NCBI RefSeq assembly: GCF_030704535.1
Contig: NC_081821.1
Span: 2,247,001 to 2,311,000, forward strand
DNA length: 64,000 bases
DNA from: Vitis vinifera
Lineage: Eukaryota; Streptophyta; Magnoliopsida; Vitales; Vitaceae
Reading direction: 5' to 3'
A program made the translations under genes and the position numbers. Each line of letters opens with the position of its first letter. The stretch's first letter is position 1. This document shows, piece after piece, positions 1 to 13,600 of the stretch. The notes beneath the pieces are model-generated. The model had not been told where the DNA came from. It did not search any database and saw only the letters and a program-made list of their open reading frames with translations.

Positions 1-630
1 TACCAAATCTTGTTTTAGAAGTAGAGTGACTCAAAATTTACTTTTCCTTTGGCATTATTCTTTGCTTATGGAAATTTTAAGTCCTTGTAATAATGCTTAA
101 AAAAGAGTTTAATGCAAGTAAGATTTTTACATATTTCAAACTCTTTTCATTTATTTTTCGATTTTAATATAACAATTAAATAATTTGAAAATGTATAAGT
201 TTGTAATTAATTTTAATTATATTTTTTTTGTATTTTTCATGAAAAATAAAAATATGAGAAAATAGTTTCCTTAATAATTTTTTTTCTTAATACTTTATTT
301 GAACAAAACATAATGTTAAGAATTCAATCTATAAACTTGAGCAACACCCATTTACGATACTCACCACCACCTATTCAAACTTAAGGTTTATCCCATTTTT
401 TTCAAACTTAAGCCTCGTCTTACTTATGGGTAGAAAATTTTGTTTCTATATTATCACAATACTTCAAGCTTATTCAAGAACTTCTTTGTATTAATATTAA
501 TATATTTTTAAAACTTTTGTGGAAAGTATGATACATATTATAAGCCAAAATATTACAAGAAATTTTGTTGTTAAAACATCATAAAATCCTCTATTATATT
601 TTTTTTTACTCATATCATATAGGATGTAAA
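1..630. other. AT-rich DNA, no gene seen
   Basis: No open reading frame of note, RNA gene or recognisable element is visible. The stretch is strongly AT-rich with homopolymer runs, typical of plant intergenic DNA. Confidence 0.6.
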
Positions 631-1051
631 TTATTATTTTTTGGTCATATTTTTATCTCATCTAATATATGATAGATTTTTTTTATATCTTTAGTCATTT
701 TTAAGGAAAGATGCGTTAAAAAGGTTCTTGCACATAAATCTAATAGAATGCTCCTATGAGAAAAAGATACTTTGTTTTTCCTTCATTGTTGTCACACTCT
801 TTTTTTTTTTTAACATGTGAAATTATTAAAATGAATTATTATTTTTTGGTCGTATTTTCATCCCATTTAATAGAAGGGAGAATTTTTGACCCCTTCTTTG
901 TTTTGTTTTTATCTTTAGTCATTATCAAAGAAAAATGGTTTTAAGGCTTCTTTCACACACATGTAATCATGTATTCCTATGAGAAAAGGACAATTTTTTT
1001 TCTTCGTTGCTCACACTTTTTTTTTTTTAACATATAAAATTATTAAAATAA
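631..1051. repeat. Direct tandem duplication, about 205-bp unit
   Basis: Two adjacent diverged copies are visible, about 631-835 and 836-1051. Both start with a TTATTATTTTTTGGTC-type sequence, pass through a 'cctatgagaaaa' block and end in a poly-T run followed by 'aacat..aaattattaaaat'. The many differences between copies suggest an old duplication, possibly part of an unidentified transposable element. No coding potential is evident. Confidence 0.75.
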
Positions 1052-1633
1052 CCTTTTTTTATTATAATTATTTTTTTATATTAATAAATAAACAAAAAAA
1101 ATAAATTCCGTTGTTCTTGCTATGTCTTGCTTTTTTTTAGATGTGAAACCTCCTCTATTAGTATATAATCATTGTTAGTGCAAAAATAAAAGAAAAAAAA
1201 CAAAAAATAATTACATACCAACCTCTAGTCCAGGACAGGGACAATCCAGAATCCTCAACCCAGAGCAAGACAACAATGACGTAGGTGCCAAACAGGAACA
1301 CTCCCCAAAAGAGAGGTACGGGAGACGCTTTATCCAGAACGTGGGGAGTCACGTTGTAAGTGGGTCCCAATGTGGGGTGCATGTTTGCCAGGTGTCGACA
1401 AAATCACCCAATCTCTCCACCGTATACATTTCATTTCATTTCATTTTAATTTCGTGTTTTTCACAGAACAAACCCCTCTTCCCCTAAGTCTTAACCAATG
1501 ATTAAGCCAACTGTACATCTACACGCCATGCCTCTTCCCAGTACTTTCTCTCTCTAGAAACCCTAGCCTTGAGCATGAATTATTGGAATGGTTGAATTCG
1601 TTGTTTTCGTTTCCTGGCAAAATTTCGGAAAAT
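1052..1633 (+). promoter_or_regulatory. Probable promoter and 5' leader of the LRR gene
   Basis: This segment separates the duplicated block from the first coding exon. An inverted pair of ACGT-core motifs (AACGTG at 1338-1343 and CACGTT at 1350-1355) resembles G-box/ABRE sites. The leader near the start contains a six-codon uORF (1575-1595) and a 23-codon uORF (1588-1656) that overlaps the main start at 1634 in another frame. The transcription start is not known, so it is uncertain that both uORFs are transcribed. Confidence 0.4.
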
Positions 1634-4600
1634 ATGGCGATCGTGACGGGAGATAGGTACCTGGAATCGCTGGTGAAGTTCGTGGAGAAGCAGGCGGGGC
1701 CGTTGATCGAAGGGAGTGTGGTGCTGAAACTCAACCCCGTGGGCCTTCACTATGTGCAGTCGAGGCTCGAGGCGCTTCATGAGTTGGAGAGTCTTCTCGC
1801 CGGTGCCCCGGTTGATTATCTCCGGGCCTACATCTCCGACCTAGGCGACCACCGAGCGCTCGAGCAGCTTCGGCGGATTCTGCGCCTGCTGACCTCGCTG
1901 AAGGTCGTGTCAGTGCTTCCGCCGTCGGTGAGGGATCCGACGAGGCTGTCGTTGTTGCCGTTTGGGCGGTTGAGGGTTTTGGAGCTCCGCGGGTGCGATC
2001 TATCCACTTCTGCTGCTAGGGGGCTTCTTGAATTGAGGCACACGTTGGAGAAGATCATTTGCCATAATTCTACTGTGAGTTTGTTATGGTTGTGTTTTAC
2101 CTTGTGGTGTTTTGTTGGTAAGGAAATTGAGGGAAAGGTGGTAAAGTGAAAAATTGGATCCACTGTTTTGTTGTCTCACTTCTATTATGTCAAAAGGGGG
2201 AATGGTGTGATACTTGCAGTTGATTGGGTGTTTTTTGTTTTTTCCTCCACACTGGAAGTTCCGATGTTTCCAATTTCAAGTTTAACTGCCGTTTTCTTTG
2301 CAACTGAACGTAAGGATAAACCATTGTTGAATTTGATGGCAATCTAATTTCATTTTTGCAAAACTGTACGCTATCATTCCTATTTTTGTCGACAATCCAA
2401 GATTTCCCTCTCATACTTATTGAAAACGTTCAGTATTCTTTTGTTTAGATAGCGTCCTTGTGCTTGCATTGATGTGAGGAATAGTTTTTGATTAGTTCTT
2501 GAAATGTCTGCATTTTTTTTTTTTTTTTTAATTTTTGAATAATTCAGGATGCTCTTCGGCATTTGTTTGCAAGTAGAATTGTGGCAATAAAGGACTCACC
2601 ACAGTGGAAACGATTGTCATTTGTTTCATGTGCTTGTAATGGCTTGCTTCTCATGGATGAGTCTTTGCAACTTCTTCCTGCTGTTGAAACTCTTGATCTA
2701 AGCAGAAACAAGTTTTCAAAGGTTGATAATCTACGGAAGTGTACAAAATTGAAGCACCTGGATCTTGGGTTCAATCACCTGAGAACAATATCATCATTTA
2801 GTGAGGTAAAATTAATTAGAACTATTACTTACTAGTTGGCTCATAGTTGTTACTTAATTTATTGGATATGCATTGATTAGTTGGAAATTACATTTTTGTC
2901 TGTGGAATTTTAATTCTAATACTACCTATTCCATATCTTTCTTATTGATCTAAGAATTTTTGATCTGACAAAATGCTCAACAGTATGCATCATGGTAAAT
3001 TTCATCTTGGGAGGTGGTTAGATCTGCTTAACCAATTTATCTCTAATGTGCAAATAGGTTGGCTGAAAACGGTGAGCATAAAAGAAAACTCACATATACA
3101 ACTTTAACAAAATAACATTTTGCTTGTGTTTTGTTCCCCATAAAATCTAACACAATCTGATGCTAAATTTATGGTAATCTTTGCAACTATTATTTGTAGA
3201 AGGGTGTTGGTTTTGTTTTGGAGGGTGGTTTGTTGTTACTCTTTTCCTTGCCTTTTGGCTCTATTTTTATACTCTGTGTGTATTTTGGTGTGGCTTTTTC
3301 AAGTGCTTTTAATTTATTTGTTTATTTACCTATAAAAAAAAACTATTAGTTATGTAAGTATTCTTTAGCTATAGAAGAGCTTGGAAGATATTTCTGGTGG
3401 AAATAACAATGGGAAGCATGATGAAAATACTAAAACAAAAAAGGGTGGACAAGATCCTTGAACAGGAGCAATCATCATACTATCTAGAAAAAAAATCTCC
3501 TGCCCTATAGAAATCAACCACTAAATCAAAGACCTAATATAAAACGAACTGAACATAGAGAAATTCAATCCATACTTGATTGTAGACCACTTCAATCCTT
3601 GCATAAACACGGACAACTCAATCCTTGCATAAACACGGACAACTCGATCCTTGCATAAACACGGACAACTCGATCCTTGCCTGAGTACAGACTGCTTCAA
3701 TCCTGGCCTGAGTACAGATGATTTCAATCCTTCCTTGAGCACAGACAAGTTCACTAACTCCCTGATCGCACACAACTTGAATCCTTTAAACATCCTTCAA
3801 TTGTGCCATTTCTCAATGTACCACAAAGGTCCTTCAATCATGCTCATTCTCAATGCACTGAAATTGTCAATGGAATGCTGTAATGCACAAGCCACCAAGC
3901 AAAGAGGAGGATGATATGACTAATGGTCTCATCCTCACTCTGATGACATAAAACAATATTAATTAACTGGGTTACATCCTCTTCTCCTCAGTTGATTGAT
4001 TGTAAGGATCTTGAAAAACTGTGTCCTGCATGAAGAACATCTTTGATTTTTATTTATTAGAAATGAATTGATTTTGGTTGTGATAGAAAAAAAAACATAT
4101 CTTTGATGGGATGCTAGGACCCTAACTAACTTTTGAAGTCGAGAAAGGAGGAAAGTGCTTGAAAGAAAGCACCTTGAAACGGGACATCATCAACCCCCTC
4201 CAGCTTCTAATGCAAGGTGTTCTCCTCCTTCCCCAGTATAAAAAGTGATAATGTGGGCCATGAAAGAAACCACCATTTGTAACTCCTATCATGAAAGCTT
4301 CTGGTAAAATACGGAATGCAGTGTGCATACTCCCTCTAGATTGTAACAATCAACAACTACAACTTAGTTATTAGTTGCTAAAGAGAATAGATTTGAAAAA
4401 GATACTTGAGAGCCATTTCTTCATGCCAAACATTGAGCTAGAAATGCATTCTTTGACGATTGCCCACATCAATGGAAGCAATGCCTCTAAAGCCATCTCT
4501 CCCCTTAAATCTGTTCAGATTCCCCTCCCTTGGTTCCCTTATCTATGCTTCCTCAAGCCTTTGTATACCTCCTAGCACTACCACCAAAACACCAAACTTA

Positions 4601-7600
4601 GCCCAGAAAACCATTTTCATCCAAAATCTATCCATTACCCTCTTGGGCATCCATACACTAGCCAATTATGCTCTATTAAGATCCAACATAGAGGGGATTT
4701 TAACTCTGTTACATTTCCAGGGGAAAAAAGGAATGAATTTAGATTCATGACAGATATGAGGAGGTTCTCTGATGTCATAGAGGAGTTAAGGCTGAAAGAC
4801 TTTCCTCTTTTTGGAGGCTTGTTCACGAGGAGTGGTGGTTTAAATTCTCAGGCAGCTTTAAGGTTGGACCGCTTGTTAGTGTCTGATGAGTGAGAGGACC
4901 ATTTTTCGGGTATTTCTCAATTTACCCTTCCTAGGATTGCTTCTAACCACTGTCCCATAATTCTCAAATGTAGAGGGGTAAAAAAGGGCTAGTCCCCTTT
5001 TAGGTTTGAGAATATGTGGCTTTTGAAGGATGAATTCAAAGAGCTGGTGAGAAACTGTTGGACTGGGTATATGTTTACTGGTACTAGCAGTCATTGCCTT
5101 GTTAAGAAATTGAAAGCTCTTAAAAAGGATCTTAGAGTGTGCAATAAAGAAGTTTTTGGCAATGTTTCCTGCAACAAATCAGAAGCCTTTTCTCGTGTTC
5201 AATTTTGGGACTATTAAGGAAATAGAATGTCCTCTTTCCCTTGAGGAGGCAAAGGCTAGAAAGGAGGCCTTGGAAGATTATAAGAAGTGGGCTTTATTGG
5301 AGGAAACTTCGTGGAGACAAAAATCTAGAGAAATTTGGTTAAGGGAGGGAGACAAGAACACTAGGTTTTTTCACAAGATGGTCAATGCTTGTCCAAGAAG
5401 GGTTTTGTTAACCAAGGTGAGAATTCAATGGGGTTACATTGACTGATGATGAGGAGATTAAGGTTGGGGTGTGCAGGGCCTGTCTTACTCTTTTCTCAGA
5501 AATGAAGGATTGGAGATTGAGCATAAGGGGTTTACACTTTGAAGTGTTGGGGAAATATAGGTTCAGAAGTCTAGAGGCGTCTTTCTTGGAGGAGGAAGCT
5601 TTTGAAGCCCTAAGAATCTCTCTGGTGATAAAGCTCCAGGCCTAGATGGTTTTACCATGGATTTTTGGCATCTTTGTTGGGATTTTTCCAAACTAGAGAT
5701 TATGGCCTCCTTTGAAGAGTTCTTTCTGCATGGCACATTCCAAAGAAGGCTAAATTCCACCTTTCTGGTTTTGATTCTGAAAAAATGGGGAGCTGAAGAC
5801 TTAAGAGACTTTAGATCAATCAATTTGGTTGGGAGTTTGTACAAGTTGCTTGTCAAAGTTTTGGAAAATAGGTTGAAGTCAGTAGTGGGGAGGTGGTTTC
5901 GGAAAATCAGCAAGCCTTCATTCAAGGTAGACAGATTTTGGATGCTGTGCTCATTGCTAGTGAGGCTGTTGATTCTAGGGTAAAAAGCAATATTCAAAAA
6001 AGTGCATACATGTGCATAATGTGAGCACATTTGAGGGTACATAAATTAGACATTTAGAATATATATTTTTGAATTCAAAAAAGCGCATGCTTTAGTCAAT
6101 TTGGTGAAGAAAAAAATTTCTTGAGTGTTCCTTCTTTTGCTTTTTTTTTTTTTTTCTTTCCTTTTTTAATTACTTGACATGGCTTATCAGTACTGAAACC
6201 CATTTTCTACTGGATATGATTCATGGTTTTATCTTCTCTTGGTCATATTCTATTCAATACTAGGATCACCCCATTGTTCAACTTTTCGAACATTTGAATT
6301 TATTACAAAGTAGCAGCTCTTGCCTCCCAATTTCTACTTTTCTGGACAAAGACTCAAAAGGCATAGGTAAACAATTCACCTTCCCACAATTGAATGTTTC
6401 AAAAAGGAATAACCCATCAACTGGGGAAAGGACCATGGAGTGGGGTTTGATTGCTCTAGCTATTGTAATGAAATGAGGTATTGCATTGTGGACACATGGA
6501 TGATCAACCAATTGTTTTTGAATTCTGTGTCTGGCAAGTAGTACGGAAGGGGAGACCAATTCATAAATGCCTGATATTTCATGCCTAAGAAATTTCCTAT
6601 TATTTAGATGCATTACCTCAACCTGAAAAAATTCTATTCAGTTTGGAATTGGGTAAACCAACTTGTATATTGAATGCTATAACTTTTAAAGGTTAGACAT
6701 GTCCTATTTACCAGGAGAAAAAAAAACTTCTGAGATTAACTTTCAAAAATTTATGTCGGGAAATTACATAAACAGATTAAAATGTGAAGTGGTATGTTTT
6801 CTAGTTTGTGGCCCAAATATTTTATCTCTCTTCAGAATTTCTGATTTAGGAATTAGCTTTGGACCCATACGTCGATGTTGTTGGACTATGCAGGTCTCTT
6901 GTCATATTGTTAAACTTGTTATGAGGAACAATGCTCTAACTACGTTGCGTGGGATTGAGAATTTGAAGTCACTTGAAGACCTTGATCTTTCCTACAATGT
7001 TATTTCCAATTTTTCAGAGATTGAGATCCTTGCTGGCCTTCCATCTCTACGGCGCTTGTGGTTAGAAGGAAATCCAATATGTTGTGCCAGATGGTATCGA
7101 GCACAAGTATTCAGTTTTTTTGCTCATCCAGATAAAGTAAGTCAAGGTTTGTTGTAACTTTGGAGCCTTTTTTTATTTTTATTTTTTTTATGGTTCCTTT
7201 TCCCTTTTGAAACTCCTCGTTGTAAGTTTCTTTTTTGTATGCTATTGGTAGACCGTAAAATCATAATAGGATAACATCTGAGATCAGAGTTTCAAGAATT
7301 TCTCTCCTGCTAAACTAATAATCTCTTTGTTGTTTTTTGTTTGCTTCCTCTTGTATGTTTGATTAGGTGAAATTAGATGAAATGGAAATCAGCACAAGAG
7401 AGTTTTGGAAGAGGCAAATTATTATTGCCAGTAGGCAGAAACGGCCTGCTAGCTTTGGATTCTATTATCCTGCGAGAGAGGATGCTGGAGAAGGGGGTAT
7501 AAGCACAAAAAGGGTAGGTGATTTTTGAAGTTTCCCGGCAGGTTTGGTCACCCAGTTAATAAGTTGGGTAAAAGTATGTATTTACTTCCTGTCATTTGGG

Positions 7601-10600
7601 GCAAACTGCATTCCATCTCAATCTTATACTGTGATTCTTAGCAACTCCTTTCCTCTGTCTCTGAATTTAAATTAATCAAACAAATTGATCGCCCAAGGAG
7701 GGGTTCCTGTTAACTGCCTTTTGAAAGTTCAGGGATAAAGGGTAGTTGCTTTAAATCTCTAGGGTTCAACATGTAATTTTCCTGGTTAAGTTCTAGCACT
7801 TCCTTGCAGTTATTATATATATGCTTTCTGGAATGAAGTGCTTGTATGTAACTTCTGCGGGTCACTTTTTCTTCACCGCTATTTGCTTATTCTTTTATTA
7901 AATAAACTGTGTTGCTATTTTTGGCAGAAAAAGCTATCTCGACTTGCTTGTATTGAGACTGAGGGGAGCATGTATATATGCTCTGACCAAGATTCAGTGT
8001 CATGTGATAATGAGGTCAGAAGTAAAGAGGATAATGCCATTTCTGATGATGAAGCCGAAATAGTTGATTTGATGAAAAGAGTTGAGCTCATGAAGAAGGA
8101 GCGTTCCGTTCTTTGGTTGCGGGAGTTTAAGGAGTGGATGGATCTGGCTTCTGACAGTTTTGCAGAAGGCAATAAATATGGGTCTGTCTTGGATTCTGGT
8201 ACAGAAAATTATATGAGAAAGAAGGCTGGTCAAAGGCATCTTGGTGAAAGCTCAAGATATGTCTCAGACTCTGTTCAAGCTTCAGGGGATGAAAGTGGCA
8301 CGGACATATTGGAATCTAATAACTCCTTTGCAGATATCTCCATAGGTTTGGTTCCTCAATACGTTGATCGTAGTGGTGAATCAGGTTCTATGTTTGCATT
8401 GAGGGACACTGGTGTGGATGCTATACAGGATCAGTCAAAATCTTATTCACATGAAGGGATTAATTGTGTGCCTGTGAAAGCTAAAGACTCACATCTTAAT
8501 GCCCTTACCGCTCAAGGTAGTAATAGGATGGTTCCAGATGTCAGTGTCACACCATTGACTGTGATTGATGATATCGTGGAGTCTCATTTGTCCTCTGATT
8601 GCCCTGGATCACCTCCGCATTATCAAGAGGACCTTCTGCATCGCCGCCACATCTTAGTTGAAGATATTTTGCAGCTATCTGCTGAATCCTATTCAGTGGC
8701 ATCATCTGATAGCAATACAAGTGACAGCAATGATCTCTGTGAAGTTGAATCATCCGTATCTGAAGTTGAGCAATCAGTAAATGAAGAAATTTCCAATAGG
8801 AGTGTGGGGCACTCGTTGACCACTTTTTTTGGTAACATTTATTATGAACAAAGACACCAAATTCCACTGGTAAGAGAAAATGGGAGATATTTATTAGATT
8901 CACATGCTGGACAAGCCTCTGCCACTCTGAAACTTTTAAAACCGGAGCAATCTCTGCAATTGTGCAGTAATGATTTTTGTGCTGGTGCTCATGATGGTGA
9001 AATTGCTAGTCTTTCAAACGAAGAAGCTGATTGGTTGGACAAGAAAAAGTGCAAAAGGAAGCCAAGAAAAATTGTTTCAGTATCACAGAATAATATGGTT
9101 GGGAGGGCAGAAGACTCACAAACATTAGTTGGCAATCCAGATTTTTGTGGAGGTGATATGGAAGATGAACAAGGAGAACAGATTTTTGGTTGGAATTTTT
9201 GGGACGGATTTGTTGATGGGGAACAGACTTGTGCAAGTGCAACTATAACCCCACTTATTGATGATGCTGGTAGAATCCTTTCGGGATTGAGAGGGCCAAC
9301 TACTGGGGCTGATGATTTCATTAAGAACTATTTCAATTTAAACATTGCGGATTCAAGTGTTAATGAAACTTGTAAGCAGTATATGCGGTCTAGTTGTTTT
9401 CTTGAGCTGGAATCCAGGTACACAGAAAGGTAATTGTTTTTGTAATCCTCTTGGTTCAGGAAAAGTTTTCTAACATGTGAGAAATTGTGGTCATTAATGT
9501 TGGGTTGGAAAAGGAGCTCCACCAAATATTTGATATTGTTTAAGAGTTTGGGTGCTCCCTTTGTTAGGTTCCTTGCTTGGCCAATTAGGTTAAAAAAGGG
9601 AGTGATGGAACATTATGTCTTTCGTTGTGGATTTTGACTTCTTGAGTTGTAATTAGTGTTTGTTGTGGTTCGTTCTTAAATTTTTGTAATCTTCATTGGT
9701 CATCCAACTTTTATGGCTTTTGCTATAAGTAGTTTTTCTCTTGTTTTGATTATATTTGTATATTATGGAAGGATGTCTTAGCCTTCTCGGTCTTTTTGAT
9801 TAATAGAAAAATTTAGTGTGTTTCTGAGCCAAAAAAAAGGAGAAAATTTGTCATTCTATATATATATGCTCTATGTCGTATAACTATATTTTGATATATT
9901 ATACATTATTTTTTTATTAAATATGATAAATGATTTGAAATTTTGATAAATTACTTATTGAATATTTTTACCAATGATAGGTTCACGTTGCCCTATTTTT
10001 TTTGTGCTTTTAATATATGAATGAAAACATAATATAATGAAATAGGATATGAAGAGGTAAATGGAAAGATCTTTCTTGTAACTATGAAGTTAATTAGAAG
10101 CCTTGGATAACTCTTCTACTTGAATCTATCAAAGAAAAAGTTAATAAGAAACCTTAATTCATGCCATTATCTATAACAATTATAAGATATTTATATGGAT
10201 AAATGTTTTTTTTTTGATTGGAAATGACACAGAGATATATTGATAGATAAAAAGAAGTACAAATAGAAGGATGAGAAATCCTCCTGCCAAAACTAAGCTA
10301 TAGGAAATTACATTGTAAAACAAGCAAACACTCTATAAAGGACCATTCCTTATGGAGTACACATCGCTAACCAATCAAGTTGTAGCACATTAAGGGGAGT
10401 CCCCTTAAAAACCTTGGAACAGAAAGCCTAAAGAGAAACAAGGAAAACAATAGACTCCCAAAGATACTCTAAATTCCATCTTTATCCTAAAAAATCATCG
10501 CGTTTCTTTCCCACCACACAACCCGAATTAGAGCAATGCTCGCAACTTGCCACAAAACTATCCCCCTTTTAGAAGAACCAAAACCATTAAATTTGATGGA

Positions 10601-13600
10601 CATCATGTCAAAGATGCTCATCGGGGGGACCCAATCCATCTTAGCTAATTGAAATAACCTGTGCTACAACCCTATCGTCAAGGAACAATGAAGAAAAAGA
10701 TGATCTGCTGATTCCCCATGCTTCATGCACATAATACAAATATCAGGACTAAGGGCTTTGTAGGGTCTTCTCACTTGTAGCATGTCATTAGTATTCACCT
10801 TCTTGTGTGCTACTAACCAGATAAAGGACTTCACTTTGAAAGGAACTTGAGAATTCCAAACGAACTTAGAAGGGAAAACCTGAGGAGATCCAGAAAATTG
10901 AGATAATGCTAGAAAGAAGGATTTGACTGAAAAAAGCCCTAAAGAAGATAATGGCCAAAATTTGGCATTTGGAACCGAAGGAGATAGATGCAATCCATCA
11001 AATGACCGCATGAGGCCTTCTAAGTCCTCTATCTCAGAATCTGACAGGTTACGGCTGAAATTTAAATTCCAAGAGAAAGGGCGAGTAGGGCCGAGAACTG
11101 AAGAAATATGAATGTTTTTATCCAAGACTACTCTAAATAGTCTTGGATAAATTGTTTTTTATATAACTTGTTTTTGAAGTATGCTTAATTAACTATATAA
11201 TTAATGTATTAAAGAAAACAAAATATATAAATTAGAGGAAAAACTAATTAGCCAACCTGAGTTGTCCAAAGAATCAGCCTAAAACCGACGGAACCAACCT
11301 TTGGTTGAAAATCTTCAACTTGGGGTGAGGTTAAGTTGAGCTTTAGATGGCTTCTAAGCTGATGGACCCACATGGGTTGCAGCCCTAGTCCCTTCTTTGA
11401 AGGGGTGATCACATGGCTAACAGATTTACCTGAAATAGGCAAAAGTTTACTTATTAAAATCTTTCAAATGTTTCTATTAACTACAAAAAATGATAGGAAT
11501 AAAGTGATCAAGTGTTTTTGAGTTCTCAATTTTTTTTTTTTGATAAGTAAAAGGAGATGCATTAATAGAGAGACAAAAAGCCACAAAGCATACAGGGGGT
11601 ATACAAGGCGGCTAGGGCTTCAATTTTGAAACTACATTAACTTAAGTTTTATTAATTTCCTTTAATATGTGGTCATGCCTAGAAAAAACTTGAATCTTAT
11701 TAGTTATTGACTTTTACTAAAACTGTTTCTGATAAAATAAGGCCTATAAGCTATCCCATGGGGTGTTAAGTGATTGAGTTTCACTTAATGGCATTGGTTA
11801 GGCTGCAAGTAAGGGGAGGAAGTGTTTTTTGTTTTCTCCCTTGTTCTTTGCCGTGTGGCTCCTTTGTATATGTCCTATGTACTTCCTCTACTGTCAGTCC
11901 AGTCTTTTCTTTCCCATATGCATGCATATTAACATATTGCTTCCCTTACCCATCCAAAAAATAAAAAAATAAAAAATCAGAAACAGCTTTACAAAGTTTC
12001 TTCAAGTTATACATGGGAACTCTCATTCAGAGAAATCATCCTCAAGCTCAGTTTGAAGAGGACTTAAATATTTTCTTTTATTCTCTATTAGAAGTAAGAC
12101 ATGGCTGGATTATCAAACCAACTACCTTTTTCATCCCCTTTTCCAAATTCTATTTCCAAATTCTATTTATTCTTGTTTTAATAACAATAGCACAGTAACT
12201 CTTGATACTTTTATTCCCAAGTTGAATTTAACTTGGATGAGTCTGTCTATTCTTTTCTTGCATGCTAAAAATGATATGATTTTATTTATAGACTTTTAGA
12301 ATTGATGTCAGAGAATGGGCCCTGTTATTCGTGTGGCTTTCTTCTTACTTTAAAATGAAAACATTTCTCTCCTTGCTTTCTTTGCCAGTTGTGGGTATAG
12401 TTGATGTGGGTTTGTTGTCATGTAGTGATATTTCCTGTTATGTTTTGTCCCATTGCTAAAACAAGTATTTTCGGACTTCCAGTTGTAATGGTTGTTAAAA
12501 ATCTTCCCATCTCTTCATTTCTTGGGTCTACTTATCCGTTATCTTGGAACTTTAATTTATGTGGTAATCTTTTCGATTCTGAGATAGAAGAATTAGAAAG
12601 TCTCATGTCTTCTCTTGCTTGTTTGCACTTAACCCCATTTGTTCTAGATCTGAGAGCTTGGTTTTTATCTTTTTTAGGGTTATTTACAGTCAAATCTTTC
12701 TTTCTAGTCTTGTCCCACCTTTCTGATTCATCTCTTGCTTTCCCTACTAATTTGTTTGGAAATCTTAAGTCTCTTTTAAGGTCAAGTCCTTTTTTTGGTT
12801 AGTGGCGTATAAGAAGGAAAATACTAATGACATGCTACAGTTAAGAAGGCCTTACAAAGCTCTTAGTCCTAATATGTGTAAGTTGTGTATGGAGCATGGA
12901 GAATGAACAAATCATCTCTTCTTAATTGTCCTTCAACGATGGGGCTGTGACACAGATTATTTTGAATAGCCAAGATGGATTAGGTTCCCTCGAGGAGCAT
13001 TTGTGACATGATGACCATTAATTATAAGGGATTGGGAAGATCCAAGAGAGGCCTAGTATTGTGGCAAACCGCTTGTATTAATTTAATTTGGATTGTGTGG
13101 TGGGAAAGAAATGCTAGGGTTTTTTAGGACAAGACAAGGAATTCAGAGGTTCTATGGGATGCTATTCACTTCCTTGCTTCTTTTTGGTCATTTTGCACCA
13201 CAACTTTTAAGGGCATTCCCCTTAATGTGGTTCAACTAGATTAGTTGGTGTGTAGCTCCAAGGGTGTGGGTTTGTAAGGAGAGGTTGCTTTTTGTAATTA
13301 CCATATGACTTTTTGCTTTTGGTATTCAATATGTTTAGCTTTCGTTTGTGGGGGGATTCCTCATCCTTCTATTGTACTTCTTAATTCCTATTTCAATGTA
13401 ATGCATTGTTGTTTCTTGTTAAAAAATAAAAATGGTTGAAGAGATTCAGCCCATTTTTTCTGGCTTTTCATTTTTCTAAACTGCCTTTTTTATATAAAGA
13501 TTTGATACATGTATTTAATTATGTCCTCCCAAGATATTTTTCTTGAGATCTATTTGTTCACTGTTGGTATTACTCTTAACCTTTGGTTCATTGTAGAACT

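Noticed and set aside
3577..3787. CRISPR-like array
   Set aside because: Units are directly adjacent without spacers, in a plant intron.
7915..9321. Several minus-strand open frames
   Set aside because: They are shadows of the large LRR-gene exon at 7928-9429, which has in-phase splice sites on both sides.
11117..11151. Perfect 14-bp hairpin as a regulatory or miRNA-like structure
   Set aside because: Both arms fall in LINE codons (PRLFRVVLDKN), so the pairing is explained by the LINE sequence.
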